Assembly (NCBI GenBank): GCA_038503035.1
Contig: JAVSML010024360.1
Coordinates: 630,806-694,805 of the forward strand
Length of the DNA: 64,000 nt
Source of the DNA: Crocodylus rhombifer
Lineage: Eukaryota; Chordata; Crocodylia; Crocodylidae
Direction of reading: 5' to 3'
Shown here in pieces: positions 11,581-21,889 of this stretch. The notes under the pieces were generated by a model. The model worked only from the letters and a program-made list of their open reading frames with translations. It ran no database searches and had not been told where the DNA came from. Made by a program: the position numbers and the translations under genes. The number at the start of each line of letters is the position of its first letter. Within the stretch, counting starts at the first letter, position 1.

Positions 11581-11694
11581 AATGCTTTTGGGCCACTGCA
11601 CATGTGCCAAGTTTAAAACCGCATGTTTCTGTCTCCCAGTAGGGAGACAAAAATGGCGCCAAGTTTAAAATCACAGCTTTTGCGGTTGCTTCTC

Positions 11695-12135
11695 TGCGTG
11701 TGTGTCTGTGCACATGTCAGGACATCTGTATGCATCTGCTTCTGTGTGTGCATGTCTGTGAGTGTGCATGTGTGCATCTCTGTTCATGGCAGGGAGAGTG
11801 TGTTTGTATCTGTGTCCATATACAGAGAGCAAGTGAGTAGAGTGCACACCCATCTCTGTGTGTGTGTCTGTGCATGTGCGTACGTGTGTCTGTGCTTGTA
11901 TGCATGCATGTGTGCATGCATGAGAGGGGGGGAGAGTGTGTTTGTGTGTTTGTGTCTGTGTGTGTGTCTGCATGTGTGTGTGTGAGTCATAAGTGTGTCA
12001 GTATGTGTGTGTGTGTGCATGCGTGCATGCATGTGTCTGTGTTCATGGCAGGAAAGAAAGTGTGTTTGTCTCTGTGTCCATTTGAAGAGGGTGAGTGAGT
12101 AGAGGGTGCACCCATCTCTGCGTATGTGCCTGTGG
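11695..12135. repeat. Imperfect TG-rich minisatellite
   Basis: TGTGTGTCTGTGCATG-type phrases recur over more than 400 bases, including a near-duplicate pair around CATGGCAGG (11785 and 12045) and AGTGAGTAGAG (11832 and 12093), about 260 bases apart. This gives long frames of Cys/Val on one strand and His/Thr on the other; none is a gene. Confidence 0.9.
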
Positions 12136-12390
12136 GTGTGTGCCTGGTCCCAGGGCTGGACATGGAGTTGTGGGGCGGGGGCCACACAGGGTTGGGGGTT
12201 ACACACAGCTGGATGCAGAGCAGCGGCAGTGTGAGACGGTGGGTGGCAGCGGTGGGTGTGTACAAGCTCCCGCTCCCCACCATCCCTCCATTCCTGGGAG
12301 GCAGTGGTGGCATGGGGTGGTGGGTGGTGGTGCTCCATCCCCGCCTGCCCCTCCCACCCATCATTCTTGATGGGCAATTGGCTGGTTACT

Positions 12391-13569
12391 TCAGAATTAA
12401 TAATACTGACAAAATCTTACACAAAGCAGCTCCAGATTTTTTTTTCTTTTTTTCTTTTTTTTGGCAGTGGGTTTCTTTTGGCTGCCATCTAGGAGCTTAG
12501 CAAAGGAACATGCTTTTGTGTGTTTTGTTATTTTGGGTTTGGCTCACATGCACACTGTACAGATGATTAGGGGAGAAAGGTATCTACTTGCTCCCAAGCA
12601 TGGCTTAAAATACCTGAAACTGTCTACAGCTTTTTAGCACAATGCTTTTGGGGTAGGGAATCACATGGAACATGACCCAGGCCGTCTTGTCTACAGCCAG
12701 CACGGATGGCTGTCCAGCAAGCACAGGGCTGAGCTCTGGTCTGTGGAGAATTCCAACATTAGTTAGTCTAGACTAAACATTTTTGGATGCCTCAAGTATA
12801 TCACTCCTGCTCTGACTCTTCTGCCAGGGAGTTAATTGCAGTTGAAGATTACCTACCCATGAGGATTGAGAGTCTCTAATATGAATTCCATCTGGATGGG
12901 GCTCCATTTTTTTATTTTATGGGTTTTGGCAATAGAATGCTTTTGGCCCTGACATTGCAGAAATACTTTCTACATAGATATGGGGATAAGCTTTAATAGT
13001 CTCCAGATTTTTAACCTTACTTTTTTTTCAAATGGCCAATTATAAGTCAAAAAAACAAAAACAAAACACCCCTCTTCTTTGTTTTGATAACCAAATTTAC
13101 TTCGTGCTGTTGTAATTTCTTTTTATGTGCTTTTAAAGCTGCTTTCCCTTTAAACCCATATAATGTGGAACACACGGTGTGGTTTTCTCTGATTACCGTC
13201 GTGTACCATATATATTTTCTCTCAGAATTTGCATGTTGTAGTAAAACAATATGGGTGGGATTTTCCAAAGTACTCAGCCTTGGCCTAACTCTGTGCACAT
13301 TAAAGTCAATGATAAAACTTCTAGGGAACAGTGTTTAGGCCAGTATTCAGTGCTGTTGGAGTCCTGTCCTTGTTCAGGAATTAAAGATGTATATTTCTTC
13401 ACTCCCCAGCATACACGTTGTTTGTCCTTGCCTGTTATGTTTTCCCTTCTCAATATCTTTTCAACATTTTATATGTAATATTGCATTTTCATGAATATAA
13501 TGAAAATCAGGACATATGAAGAATCACTTACAAATTCAATCATACGATCTAAATGATCTGTGTTTTGGG
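12391..13569. other. AT-rich unique DNA with poly-T tracts
   Basis: T-rich runs occur near 12438-12462 and 13021-13030. Frames of 75-84 codons near 13047-13478 show no motif. Nothing further was identified. Confidence 0.5.
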
Positions 13570-13622
13570 TTTATCTCTCTCTCCTCCCTCTCTCCTCTCT
13601 CTCTCTCCTCTCTCTTCCCCCC
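13570..13622. repeat. CT-rich low-complexity tract
   Basis: Imperfect TCTC/CTCC repetition ends in a C run before ACAACC. Confidence 0.9.
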
Positions 13623-13849
13623 ACAACCTTTACGCAACATTGTAATGAGGTAGGACATAAAACACAAAAAATGGGGTATACTTGATGATCAACAACCATT
13701 GAAAGATCAGCAAGTAATAAGATAAGTGATTCCCAAATATCCACTTCTGAATACAAAACCAAAGGCGAAAAAATCCTGTTGTGTATTAGTAGTTAATGCA
13801 GGAGCAGGCATACTGAGAATTTTTATTTACAAAATTTAATAAGCACTTG

Positions 13850-15302
13850 TGGTGCTCGGGCCAGGTGCCAGATGACTGGAATAAAGCCAACGTGGTCCCT
13901 CTTTAAAAAAGGAAAGAGGGAGGACCCGGGCAACAATAGGCCCATTCCTCTTACTTCAGTCCTGGGGAAACTCTTGAGAAGATTATCAAGAAGCACATCT
14001 GTGATGGGCCAGCAGTGGGGATGATGCTCAAGGGCAACCAGCACGGTTTCATTACGGGCAGGTCCTGTCAGACCAACCCGATTGCCTTCTATGATCAGTT
14101 CACAAAAGCATTGGACGCAGGTGTCGGCATGGATGTAGTCTTTCTGGACTTCAGCAAGGCCTTTGACACTGTCTCCCACCCCATTCTCATTAAAAAACTA
14201 GGTGACTGTGGCACTGATGCCTACACAGTCAGATGGATTGCAAATTGGCTGTGGGGTCATACTCAGAGGGTGGTGGTGGACGGGTCTGTTTCGACCTGGA
14301 GGGAAGTGGGCAGTGAAGTCCCCCAGGGCTCAGTCCTTTGGCCCCCACTGTTCAATTTCTTTATTAGTGACTTGGACAACGGGGGGGGGGGGGGAAAGTA
14401 GCCTGTTTAAATTTGCTGATGATACCAAGATTTGGGGTGAAGTGGGCAGGCTAGTAGGGAGGGATAGATTACAGCAGGACCTGAACAGGTTACAGGGGTG
14501 GGCTAATGAAAATAGGATGGGTTTCAATACTGACAAGTGCAGGGTGCTGCACTTGGGCAGTAGGAACCAGCAGCACACTTATAAACTGGGATACTCCCTT
14601 CTTGAGAGCACAGAGGCAGAAAGGGATCTTGGAGTCATTATTGATGCCACGATGAACATGGGCCAACAATACGAGGTCATGGTCAGTAGGGCTAGCCATA
14701 CCTTGTCATGCATCCACAGATGCATCACAAGCAGGGCCAAGGATGTGATCCTCTCCCTCTATGCAACACTGGTCAAGCCACAGCTGGAGTACTGTGTTCA
14801 GTTCTGGGCGCCGCACTTCAGGAGGGATGTGGACAACATTGAAAGGGTCCAGAGGAGAGCCACCCGCGTGATCCGGGGACAGCAGGGTAGACCCTATGAA
14901 GAGAGGCTACAGGACCTTAACCTGTTCAGCCTTTGCAAGAGAAGGCTGAGGGGGGACCTGGTGGCCTTCTATAAACTCATTAGCGGGGACCAGCAGGGTT
15001 TGGGAGACACCTTGTTCCCCCTAGAGCCCCCCCGGGGTAACAAGGAATAACGGACACAAGATGTTAGAGAGTAGGTTTAGACTAGACATCCGAAGGCGCT
15101 ACTTCACAGTCAGGGCAGCTAGGATCTGGAACCAACTTCCAAGGGAAATGGTGACGGCTCCTACCCTGGGGGGTCTTTAAGAGGAGGCTTAACAATTATC
15201 TGGCTGGGGTCATTTGAGCCCAGTTTTCTCTTCTGCCCAGGGAAGAGGTTTGGATCTGATGATCTACAAGGTCCCTTCTGACCCTACTTCTATGAATCTA
15301 TA
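13850..15302 (+). pseudogene. CR1 LINE, 5'-truncated, reverse transcriptase to 3' end
   Basis: This is the best preserved CR1 in the window. The reading begins with VPDDWNKANVVPLFKK-like codons at 13865, then [50 protein letters not shown], and the catalytic FADD at 14412-14423, continuing through HLGSRNQQHTYKLG, EYCVQFWAPHF and QRRATRVI. It closes with FRLDIRRRYFTVRAARIWNQLP and the untranslated end GGTCCCTTCTGACCCTACTT plus TATGAATCTAT, which is the standard CR1 terminus. At least three lesions break it: a base loss near 13980, a G run at 14381-14394 where frame changes, and a stop at 15050 before the C-terminal block. RT copies RNA at the target site in this family. This copy is dead but rather young judging from how well codons survive. 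Confidence 0.95.
14381..14394. repeat. 14-base G homopolymer at the CR1 frameshift
   Basis: The run sits just before the FADD block. The frame upstream ends in LDNGGGGGK and the frame downstream opens with SSLFKFADD, so slippage of this run, or an assembly error in it, accounts for the shift. Confidence 0.9.
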
Positions 15303-16260
15303 AGGCCATAATAATTTGATGTTTGTGGGGCAGAGCTTTACTGCTACCCAGAGCATCCACATGTGGCAGATAATGGAATGCCCTTCAAGGAAGGTTAGCT
15401 GTAAAGTAAACAGGGGTAACTCTGATGAATAAGCAATCATAGACCAAGCAGCGGCAGCACCACCAGGATGTGTTGAGGACAGCAGATGGCAATGGTTTCC
15501 CTCTTGAAAAGATACATACATCCTTTGACAGTAGTATGACATGAAAAGTACAGGTCGCCACAAGAATAAGCCTGCCCAGCACCCAACTATGGGTATGTAA
15601 GTCTTCAGTGGGAGAACAGGTGGAAGAAGATATTAGAATTTCAATGGCTACAAAGGTGAATGAAGGCTGCAGGAAAATGAGAACCCCAATTGGCTTGGTC
15701 TTTTGGATCAAGGCCCCATTCTCTCAAGAGTCTTGTGGAAGCTGATGTGTAGCAGCTTCTCCACAATAGAAGAATTCACACATAGGTGTCTTACATGTCA
15801 GCACATTCCTCAAGCCCTTTGGTGACCAGCTAATGGTGATAGGAGCAGGATGGTGAGGTCTGGAAGCTCCTAGTCATGAACTGGCACAAAGGTGGCAGTT
15901 ACATGAAGGGCATTTAGCACATGAACAAGACATAAATGTGATTCAGCATCTGTAACTGTGACTGATCAGCCCTCTTTAGGATCCACTCTGCTCACCCCAC
16001 ATGGAGAAGGGGCTAGAAAAGGTGTCCTAAACATAACCTGCCAAATACAGTATTCTGTATTTCTTCCTGACTGGATAACTCTGTCCAGTGGGATCACATT
16101 TACTGTTGTCAAAAACACCAGTGAAGAAACACCTGGAACATCAGGACCCTTATGGACAACCCTAATAGTGAATGCCCAGAGTGTCACACTGCAATCGTGG
16201 CCCAGGAACTCAGGTGACACAGCATCGATGCAGCTGAGTGAGACCCAGGAAGTGGGAGAT
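15303..16260. other. Unique DNA, nothing recognised
   Basis: Frames of up to 127 codons (15958-16341) overlap the next CR1 fragment and show no independent motif. Confidence 0.45.
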
Positions 16261-16261
16261 G

Positions 16262-16653
16262 GGCAGCTCAAAAAACATGTGAGGGACTTGGGACTGTTCA
16301 GCCTGGAGAAGAAAAGACTCAGACTTGGTGGCACCCTATAAGTATATAAGGGACAAACATCAGGAGCTAGGAGAACACCTGTTCACCAAGGCACCCCAGG
16401 GGAATAATGGTCATACGCTAATAGAGGATCGCTTCAGATTAGACATTAGGAAGAACTTCTTTATAGTTTGTGTGTCCAGATTCTGGAATAGACTCCCCTG
16501 GTACAATCACCTTCCCTGGGGATCTTCTAAAGATGACTGCATGCCCACCTTATCAGGGTCATCTGACCTCAGAAGTGTTTCCTGCCTTGAGCAAGGGGGC
16601 TGTACCTGATGATTTCTGAGGTTTCTTCTAGACCCTACCTTCTATAAATCTAT
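16262..16653 (+). pseudogene. CR1 LINE 3' fragment
   Basis: The codons read LGLFSLEKKRLR, then YKYIRDKHQELGEHLF, FRLDIRKNFFIV and FWNRLPW, which is the C-terminus of CR1 ORF2. The element ends with a degenerate GACCCTACCTTCTATAAATC. Frame changes near 16325 and 16610 make it a pseudogene. It belongs to a subfamily with the HxxLGEHLFTKAPQGNNGH phrase also seen at 24.8 kb. Confidence 0.9.
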
Positions 16654-16789
16654 GTAACATGGAGGCAACTATACCTTCTGGAAGGGTAAACAGGAAGGAG
16701 AACACTGACCTCACAGAGTTGGTTTTGCCATTAAGAATGAACTCATAAACCAATGCAATGAGTTCCCTATCAGAATTAATGAGTACTTC

Positions 16790-18060
16790 ATGTTGTGACT
16801 GTCTGTCTAAAACTGATGGGGAGCCAATATGCCACTGTCATCAGCACATATGCCCTAACTCTTGATGCTGCCAATGAAACTAAGGAGGAATTCTATGCTA
16901 ACCTTGACCAAGTCCTTTCTGACATTCCAGAGGGAGACAGACATATTCTTCTTGGTGATTTCAGTGCCAGAGTTGGAAGGGAATCTAATCTCTGGAATGG
17001 AACCACTGGCAAAGAAGGAGTAGGAAAGGTCAACTCCAATGGCATCCTCCTCTTGACCAAACATGTGGAACATGGATTTATCATCACCAACACCCTGTTC
17101 TGCTGGAAAAACAAGCACAAGACATCATGAAAACACCCACAATCTAAGCATTGGTACCTGATTGACTATGTCATTGTCTGTGCCTGGGATTGCAAAGAGT
17201 TAAGCAAGGCTGAGTCATTGTTCTGACACTCTTTTCAGTATTCCTTGCTGGATGTTACATCTGACCACCAGCAAGGTTCCGGCTGTAGTGGAACTAAACT
17301 ACTGAATAGATGGTAAGCTGTTTAACCTCAGCCAATTCCAAGCCAAAGCCAAGGTCACCCCGACCACAATCACTGAGCTCCAGTACGCTGATGATGCTGT
17401 AGTGTGTGCTGGCTCAGAAGCAGACCTTCAGGCAATCGTAAACGTCTGTACCTAAGCATACAAGAAAATGAGACTGATGCTGTAGAAGTACCATCAATGT
17501 TGGCTGTGGAAGATCCTCCAAATCCCATGGGAAGACAGGCGCACCAACACTGGCATCCTCCTGCAAGCAAACACCAGAAATATTGAGGCAATGATCAATT
17601 GACATCAACTTCATTGGGCCTGCCATGTCATCCAGATGTCTGACTCCAGACTCCCAAAACAAATTTTATTCTCCCAGCTCAGCCAAAGCGTATGGTTAAG
17701 AGGAAGTCAGAGAAAGTGCTTCAGGGATGTCCTCAAAACCAACTTAAAAAAAATGCAACACTGATGTCAACTTATGGGCTACTATTGTCTAGAACTGCCC
17801 CAGATGGAAGGAGAGTCTGCTGCAGGGTCTCAGTATTTTGAAACTTCGTGACAACAACAGGAGATGGAAAAGTTGGAGCAGCAGAAACAGTATGTTGTGG
17901 ATCAAATCAGAAATGAAGCACCACCCGCCCCATACAGAAACACATGTCCCAGCTTCGGTAGAGTCTGTCGATCCCAGATAGGCCTCATCAGCCATTTTTG
18001 GACATACAGATAAGACAGTCGTGGATGACAATCATCCTTGACTGCAAGGGATTGCCAAAG
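16790..18060 (+). pseudogene. Non-LTR retrotransposon with CFDP2-type endonuclease, YADD remnant and C-terminal zinc finger
   Basis: A decayed LINE unlike the CR1 copies around it. 16798-17220 encodes an exonuclease-endonuclease-phosphatase segment with the core GDFSARVG, then GKEGVGKVNSNGILLL, a HGFIITNTLF block, and WYLIDYVIV. This is the domain often labelled craniofacial development protein 2-like in vertebrate annotation. A jump follows, and the RT reappears only as ELQYADDAVVCAGSEADLQ (YADD at 17384-17395). The end carries CPSFGRVCRSQIGLISHFWT (17944-18005), a worn C2H2 finger of the CxxxGRxC...SHxxTHR type typical of this group, with the last His replaced by Tyr. Most of the RT is deleted between about 17230 and 17340. 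Clade naming is uncertain. It cannot be active. Confidence 0.8.
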
Positions 18061-19690
18061 AATGATTTGATGGTGCTTTCAAGACACTTTGCTTATCAAA
18101 TATGGGTCTAAAAGTGAAACTCAGGGCTCCACAGAACTCTGTGGCAGTTTATCTGAGCTGGAAAACCTCAATACTTTTGAAGATTTAGCTCACTAAAAAT
18201 TTCTAGCTAAAATTCTTGACTCAGGTTGACAGATAAAGCCTTTACACTTCAAGGCAGTAGACACATTACAATTGATGAGGGTGAAGAGGAAGTTTACTTT
18301 GTGGGCATATTAATGTAGGATTGGAACAAGCTGCTATCTTTAAAATGGAAAGTAGGCTGCTAGGATTACTGGATTTTAATTGACTTCAGGTTGCTGTGGT
18401 TGAACAATTCCTATTATCTCTGCATCGTTATCATAACTTTGTGCTTGGTTGTGCTTTGACTATAGGGCACTACCCTACTTTATGGCCTGAAAAACTCTTA
18501 GTGAAGCCATTAAAAGTTTAGGCTGAATGAAGGCTGATTGATCAACACTGAAGTCATCAGGCTTCACTCTTGTATATATTACTATAATAAAGGATCAGAA
18601 AAGCTCCCTTCCCCCTCACCCCGCTTTCTCCTCTTTCAGTTGTGGAATTTATATCAGTGCTGTTTCCAAAAGCAAAGGTAAATATAGTTTAAATTAAACT
18701 GTCTGGCCATATAGTAAGAAATACAGACTCTGTAAAATTCTAATTTCTTACACACATTTCCAGTTTTTTTAATAGACTTATTTCAGGTGTGTGTTAATTC
18801 CAAGATAAATAATTAGAGTAGTCAAGACCTAAAACTGTTAGATGCCCTTCTCTCTCCTTCCTCCTCCTGCCAGAAAAAAAACCAAATGCAAGTGCCAAAC
18901 CATTTACCAGAATGTATGGTATGAGAAGTTTCTAGGTCCTGGTATCATATTTCTGTATGACTAGGATCTGCTGTATAATGATACCAGTTAGCTCTGGATC
19001 AGAGTTTGTCCCTGGAAACAGATGATAGCCTCAAGCCTTATCCAGTCTTCCTTCAGACAGGAATATGTACTTCCTGATGGACATTACAGCCTTTTGCTAT
19101 TTACCACCTTTGATACCAGGGCATCAGACAGTACCTTCCTTTGTATGGTCCTCTTAAATCACTGTGGTTTATTAATGACAAGATAAAGCTGGAAAATGGT
19201 GTGGCACTGGGGGAAGTGGTGCCCTCAACTCTGATCTGCTTGCAGCATAAGGGCCCTTTACACTTAAATACCACAAAGATGATGGTATAGAAATCCTTGC
19301 TAAGAGATCCTTCCCCTTTCTCCTGGTCAGCTGATGCTTCCTGTAGTGCTGGAAGCCACTACGAGAGAAGTCTTTTTATCGTTCTGAGGAAATTTAGTTT
19401 TGCTTCGGATGAATTTGAGAGTAGTCTTTCTGGAGCCACAGTAGCATGCTTTGGGGGAACAAGTCCTATCCTCTTTGAGTGGACTTAATTTGTTCTACTT
19501 GATGCCTCCAAACTTGTTCAGAAAAAAATCACTCATTGTCAACTCACTCCATGTTGGCAATGAAAATCAGCAGGGAATTAATGGCTACGTAAGTGGCCTC
19601 ATACAAGAGGCTTCTGGCAACCTTTAGACATGCAGTGGTCTGGACCTGCCCAGAAATCTTCTCCTGACACTAATATTATAGCCAGCTGTT
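18061..19690. other. Unique AT-rich DNA, nothing firm
   Basis: CTTGTATATATTACTATAAT followed by AAAGG near 18568-18593 loosely recalls the Helitron-like end at 11534, but there is no partner. No exons were recognised. Confidence 0.45.
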
Positions 19691-19691
19691 G

Positions 19692-20290
19692 CTTATTCCC
19701 TCACCTCCCATTTCTGGGAAAGATCATGAAGAAGATGGTGGCAGGCCAACTCCAGCAGGACTAGACATCGTTCAGTTCCTTGACCACCAACCAGTCAGAC
19801 TTCATGGAAGTGATGTTAGTGTTGGTGGTTGGTGTTCTCTGGGCAACAGATGGAATGCAGAGTTCGCTGCTAAAACTGATAGATCTTTACGTAGACCATG
19901 AGGTGCTGTTGAAATAGCTGTTGGACTTGGCAAGAATGGAAGGAATCACTTTTAAGTGGTTGGGCTTATTCCTGTTGGTGAGTTCCCAAACTGTAGCAAT
20001 GGGTAATTGCACTTTCTCTTCCAAGGCTTTCTGATGTGTAGACCTACAGGGCTCAGTCTTCTCATGGTTTTTGTTCACTGTCTTTACTAAATTGCTGAGG
20101 AAGAACTTAAAGTTACAGAACCAACCATACTGATGATGCTCAACTTTTCATCTCCCCTTCACTGGACTTTTATAGGCCAATTTAATTCCTTTATGCAACC
20201 AACCTGAGAAAAGAAATGGTTAATTGTAAACATAATCTGGAGAAGGTCTGAGATGCTAGTTGGCAAGGAGTTCTTTTGGAAACAGTCTAT
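19692..20290 (+). pseudogene. Ancient L2/L3 (CR1-group) RT fragment
   Basis: Although riddled with stops, the plus strand shows ordered RT blocks. These are LPFLGKIMKKMVAGQLQQ near 19700-19755, NQSDFMEV, LLKLIDLYVDHEVLL (LDLSAAFDTVDHxxLL equivalent), WLGLFL, QGSVFSWFLFTVFTK (QGSVLSPLLFNIYTK equivalent) and a HTDDAQLFISPS catalytic box near 20127-20160. The phrase order is that of L2/L3 elements of the CR1 group. The degree of decay suggests great age. It ends shortly before the hAT-like insertion at 20348. Confidence 0.65.
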
Positions 20291-20339
20291 GGGCTTTTTG
20301 GAAATATGCCTATGGGCTCAATTTAGAGGGTCAGAGCCA

Positions 20340-20347
20340 TTCACTGT
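20340..20347. repeat. Left 8-bp target duplication of hAT-like element
   Basis: TTCACTGT here is repeated exactly at 20707-20714, immediately outside the two ends of the element. Confidence 0.9.
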
Positions 20348-20706
20348 TAGGGTGGCCATTTGTTCAGTTTTATAGAGGACAGTCCAGTTTTCTGGTCCTC
20401 TGTCCTCTATTGATATGAAACTGGACGCCTTTATGTCCTCTATTTTTCACCGCTCGGCACCCCCCCTTGCCACCAACACGACTGTGGCCGCCTGCAGGAG
20501 CTCTCCACTCAACCCGCCCCTGCCGCCAACACTGCTGTGACTGCCTGCAGGAGCTCCCCACTTGCTGTCGACATGCCCTCACCACCAACACCAAGACCAC
20601 CTGTGGGAGCTCACTATGCCCCCCACGTGGGAGGCACGTGGCGTTCATGGTGGTGGGGACAGTTGCAACTGTCCTGTATTCTTGAGGTACCTTAATGGCC
20701 ATCCTA
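20348..20706. mobile_element. hAT-like nonautonomous element (359 bp), perfect 8-bp duplication
   Basis: The ends are TAGGGTGGCCATTTG and, inverted, TAGGATGGCCATTAAGG. Both flanks are TTCACTGT, so the borders are secure and the superfamily is hAT by duplication length. The interior carries about three imperfect GC-rich units of roughly 60 bases (20475-20620), each containing a CTGCAGGAGCTC-like phrase. There is no transposase. The end region holds a GAGGACAG/CTGTCCTC inverted set. A partial relative lies at 53485-53547. Confidence 0.9.
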
Positions 20707-20714
20707 TTCACTGT
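20707..20714. repeat. Right 8-bp target duplication of hAT-like element
   Basis: TTCACTGT, identical to 20340-20347. Confidence 0.9.
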
Positions 20715-21667
20715 CAAAGTGGGTCACAGCCCTGAGGTCCTCTGTGTCTGGATTCCCAGATCTCTGGTCATAAAAGAGCTTGTAAATAGCGAAAAGTTCC
20801 TATTTTGCAATAAGGGTCTAATCACATATTGGGTCAAAATGTATCACACCTATTAAGTCTTTAAGGGACAGATGCTACTCTACATACTAAGTCCCTATGT
20901 GCAATCCTTTTGCACCCTGCTCAAATTCATGGGAAACTATAAATGTGTTACTTGTATAATATGCCTTGATTTTAACTTTTAGACTAAGTCACAAAAAAGG
21001 GTGAAATGGAAGAGGACCTATACACCTCTTTCATGCAGAGTGGAATAACATCACATTTAGATGTCCAAGTACCACTTAGATGCTTAATAGGGTGGAATAA
21101 GATCTGACCCCTTGCATATAAGTCTGCGCTCACCTATTTGCTGTGGTTTGCTTGCATTTCTAACTTATATAGCAATAAAAAATAAACCCTTATCTACCAC
21201 TCAGAAACATAGCTAGGGTTTCCCTGCAGGATGGTCTTAGTCCTAGTTTCTGTTTTTCTCAGGGAAATGGTCTAGTCCATTTTATATCCTGACTACAGCT
21301 AACAGGATCAGCCTGATAGCATGAATCAACACTGATTACACAGCATCTTTATTCAAAGCTCCAAAAGGGCAATTTGCCAGATAAACACTATTCCTATGCA
21401 AGGTCCTGGAATCTGCCTTAGTATTTACAGGCTGTTTTGGCAAAAAAATGCAACCTTTTTCCCATGTGGCAGACCTCTCCAAAGTTGCAGTTCTCTTTAC
21501 CTGGGAATAAAGCAACACAGAAGCTTCAGATAGTACAAAATGTGGATCCCTTCTTTTGAGAAAGGTAGACTGTAAGTGCATCTGAGTTCTCCACTGGTTG
21601 TCAGCTGACTTCTTTCTGAATGACACTGAGGGCACAAGTGGCTGTGAATTACCTGGTTTCTCTAGAG
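20715..21667. other. Unique DNA, nothing recognised
   Basis: The 146-codon minus-strand frame (21776-21336) runs into the next repeat and has no motif. Confidence 0.45.
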
Positions 21668-21881
21668 GAGGAATGGCCAATCTATGGCACAAGTACCATG
21701 GGCAGCCCCTGTGTGTGGCACATGGCAGTTTAGGGAGGGGGCAGGAAGCACAATGCACATATCTTAGGGAGCACAAAGCAAAGCATTAGATTGGGCAGGG
21801 AGCACAAGGCATACTGGGCAGCTCCAAGGAGGGGCGGGCCTTAATTTCTGTCATGCCTGCCAGAAAGGTAGGTCCCCACTG
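21668..21881. mobile_element. hAT-like MITE (214 bp)
   Basis: The left end GAGGAATGGCCAATCTATGG is close to the CAGGGGTGGCCAATC-type terminus, and the inverted right end starts CAGTGGGGACCTACC. The flanks are CTCTAGAG (21660-21667) and CTCTAGAC (21882-21889), a 7-of-8 duplication. The interior mentions GGCAC and GGGAGCACAA units repeated three times. No transposase is present. Confidence 0.65.
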
Positions 21882-21889
21882 CTCTAGAC

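Larger units (their letters stand above)
11534..12390 (+). mobile_element. Candidate Helitron-like element containing TCTG/TG repeats
   Basis: The proposed 5' end, TCTAATATAATAAAGGGC at 11534, followed at once by a TCTG microsatellite, resembles 5' ends of vertebrate Helitrons (TC start plus TATAATAAA). A proposed 3' hairpin is CCCATCA-TTCT-TGATGGG near 12357-12374, followed by ATTGGCTGG, where CTGG would satisfy the CTRR terminus. The base before TC is T rather than the expected A, which weakens the case. No Rep/helicase coding is present, so at best this is a nonautonomous copy. The frames in this block are repeat artefacts. Confidence 0.3.

Noticed and set aside
11623..12377. Cys/Val-rich plus frames and His/Thr-rich minus frames
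   Set aside because: These are translations of a TG minisatellite.
18568..18593. A second Helitron-like 5' end
   Set aside because: It shares only an ATAATAAAGG string. There is no TC start in the right place and no downstream hairpin.
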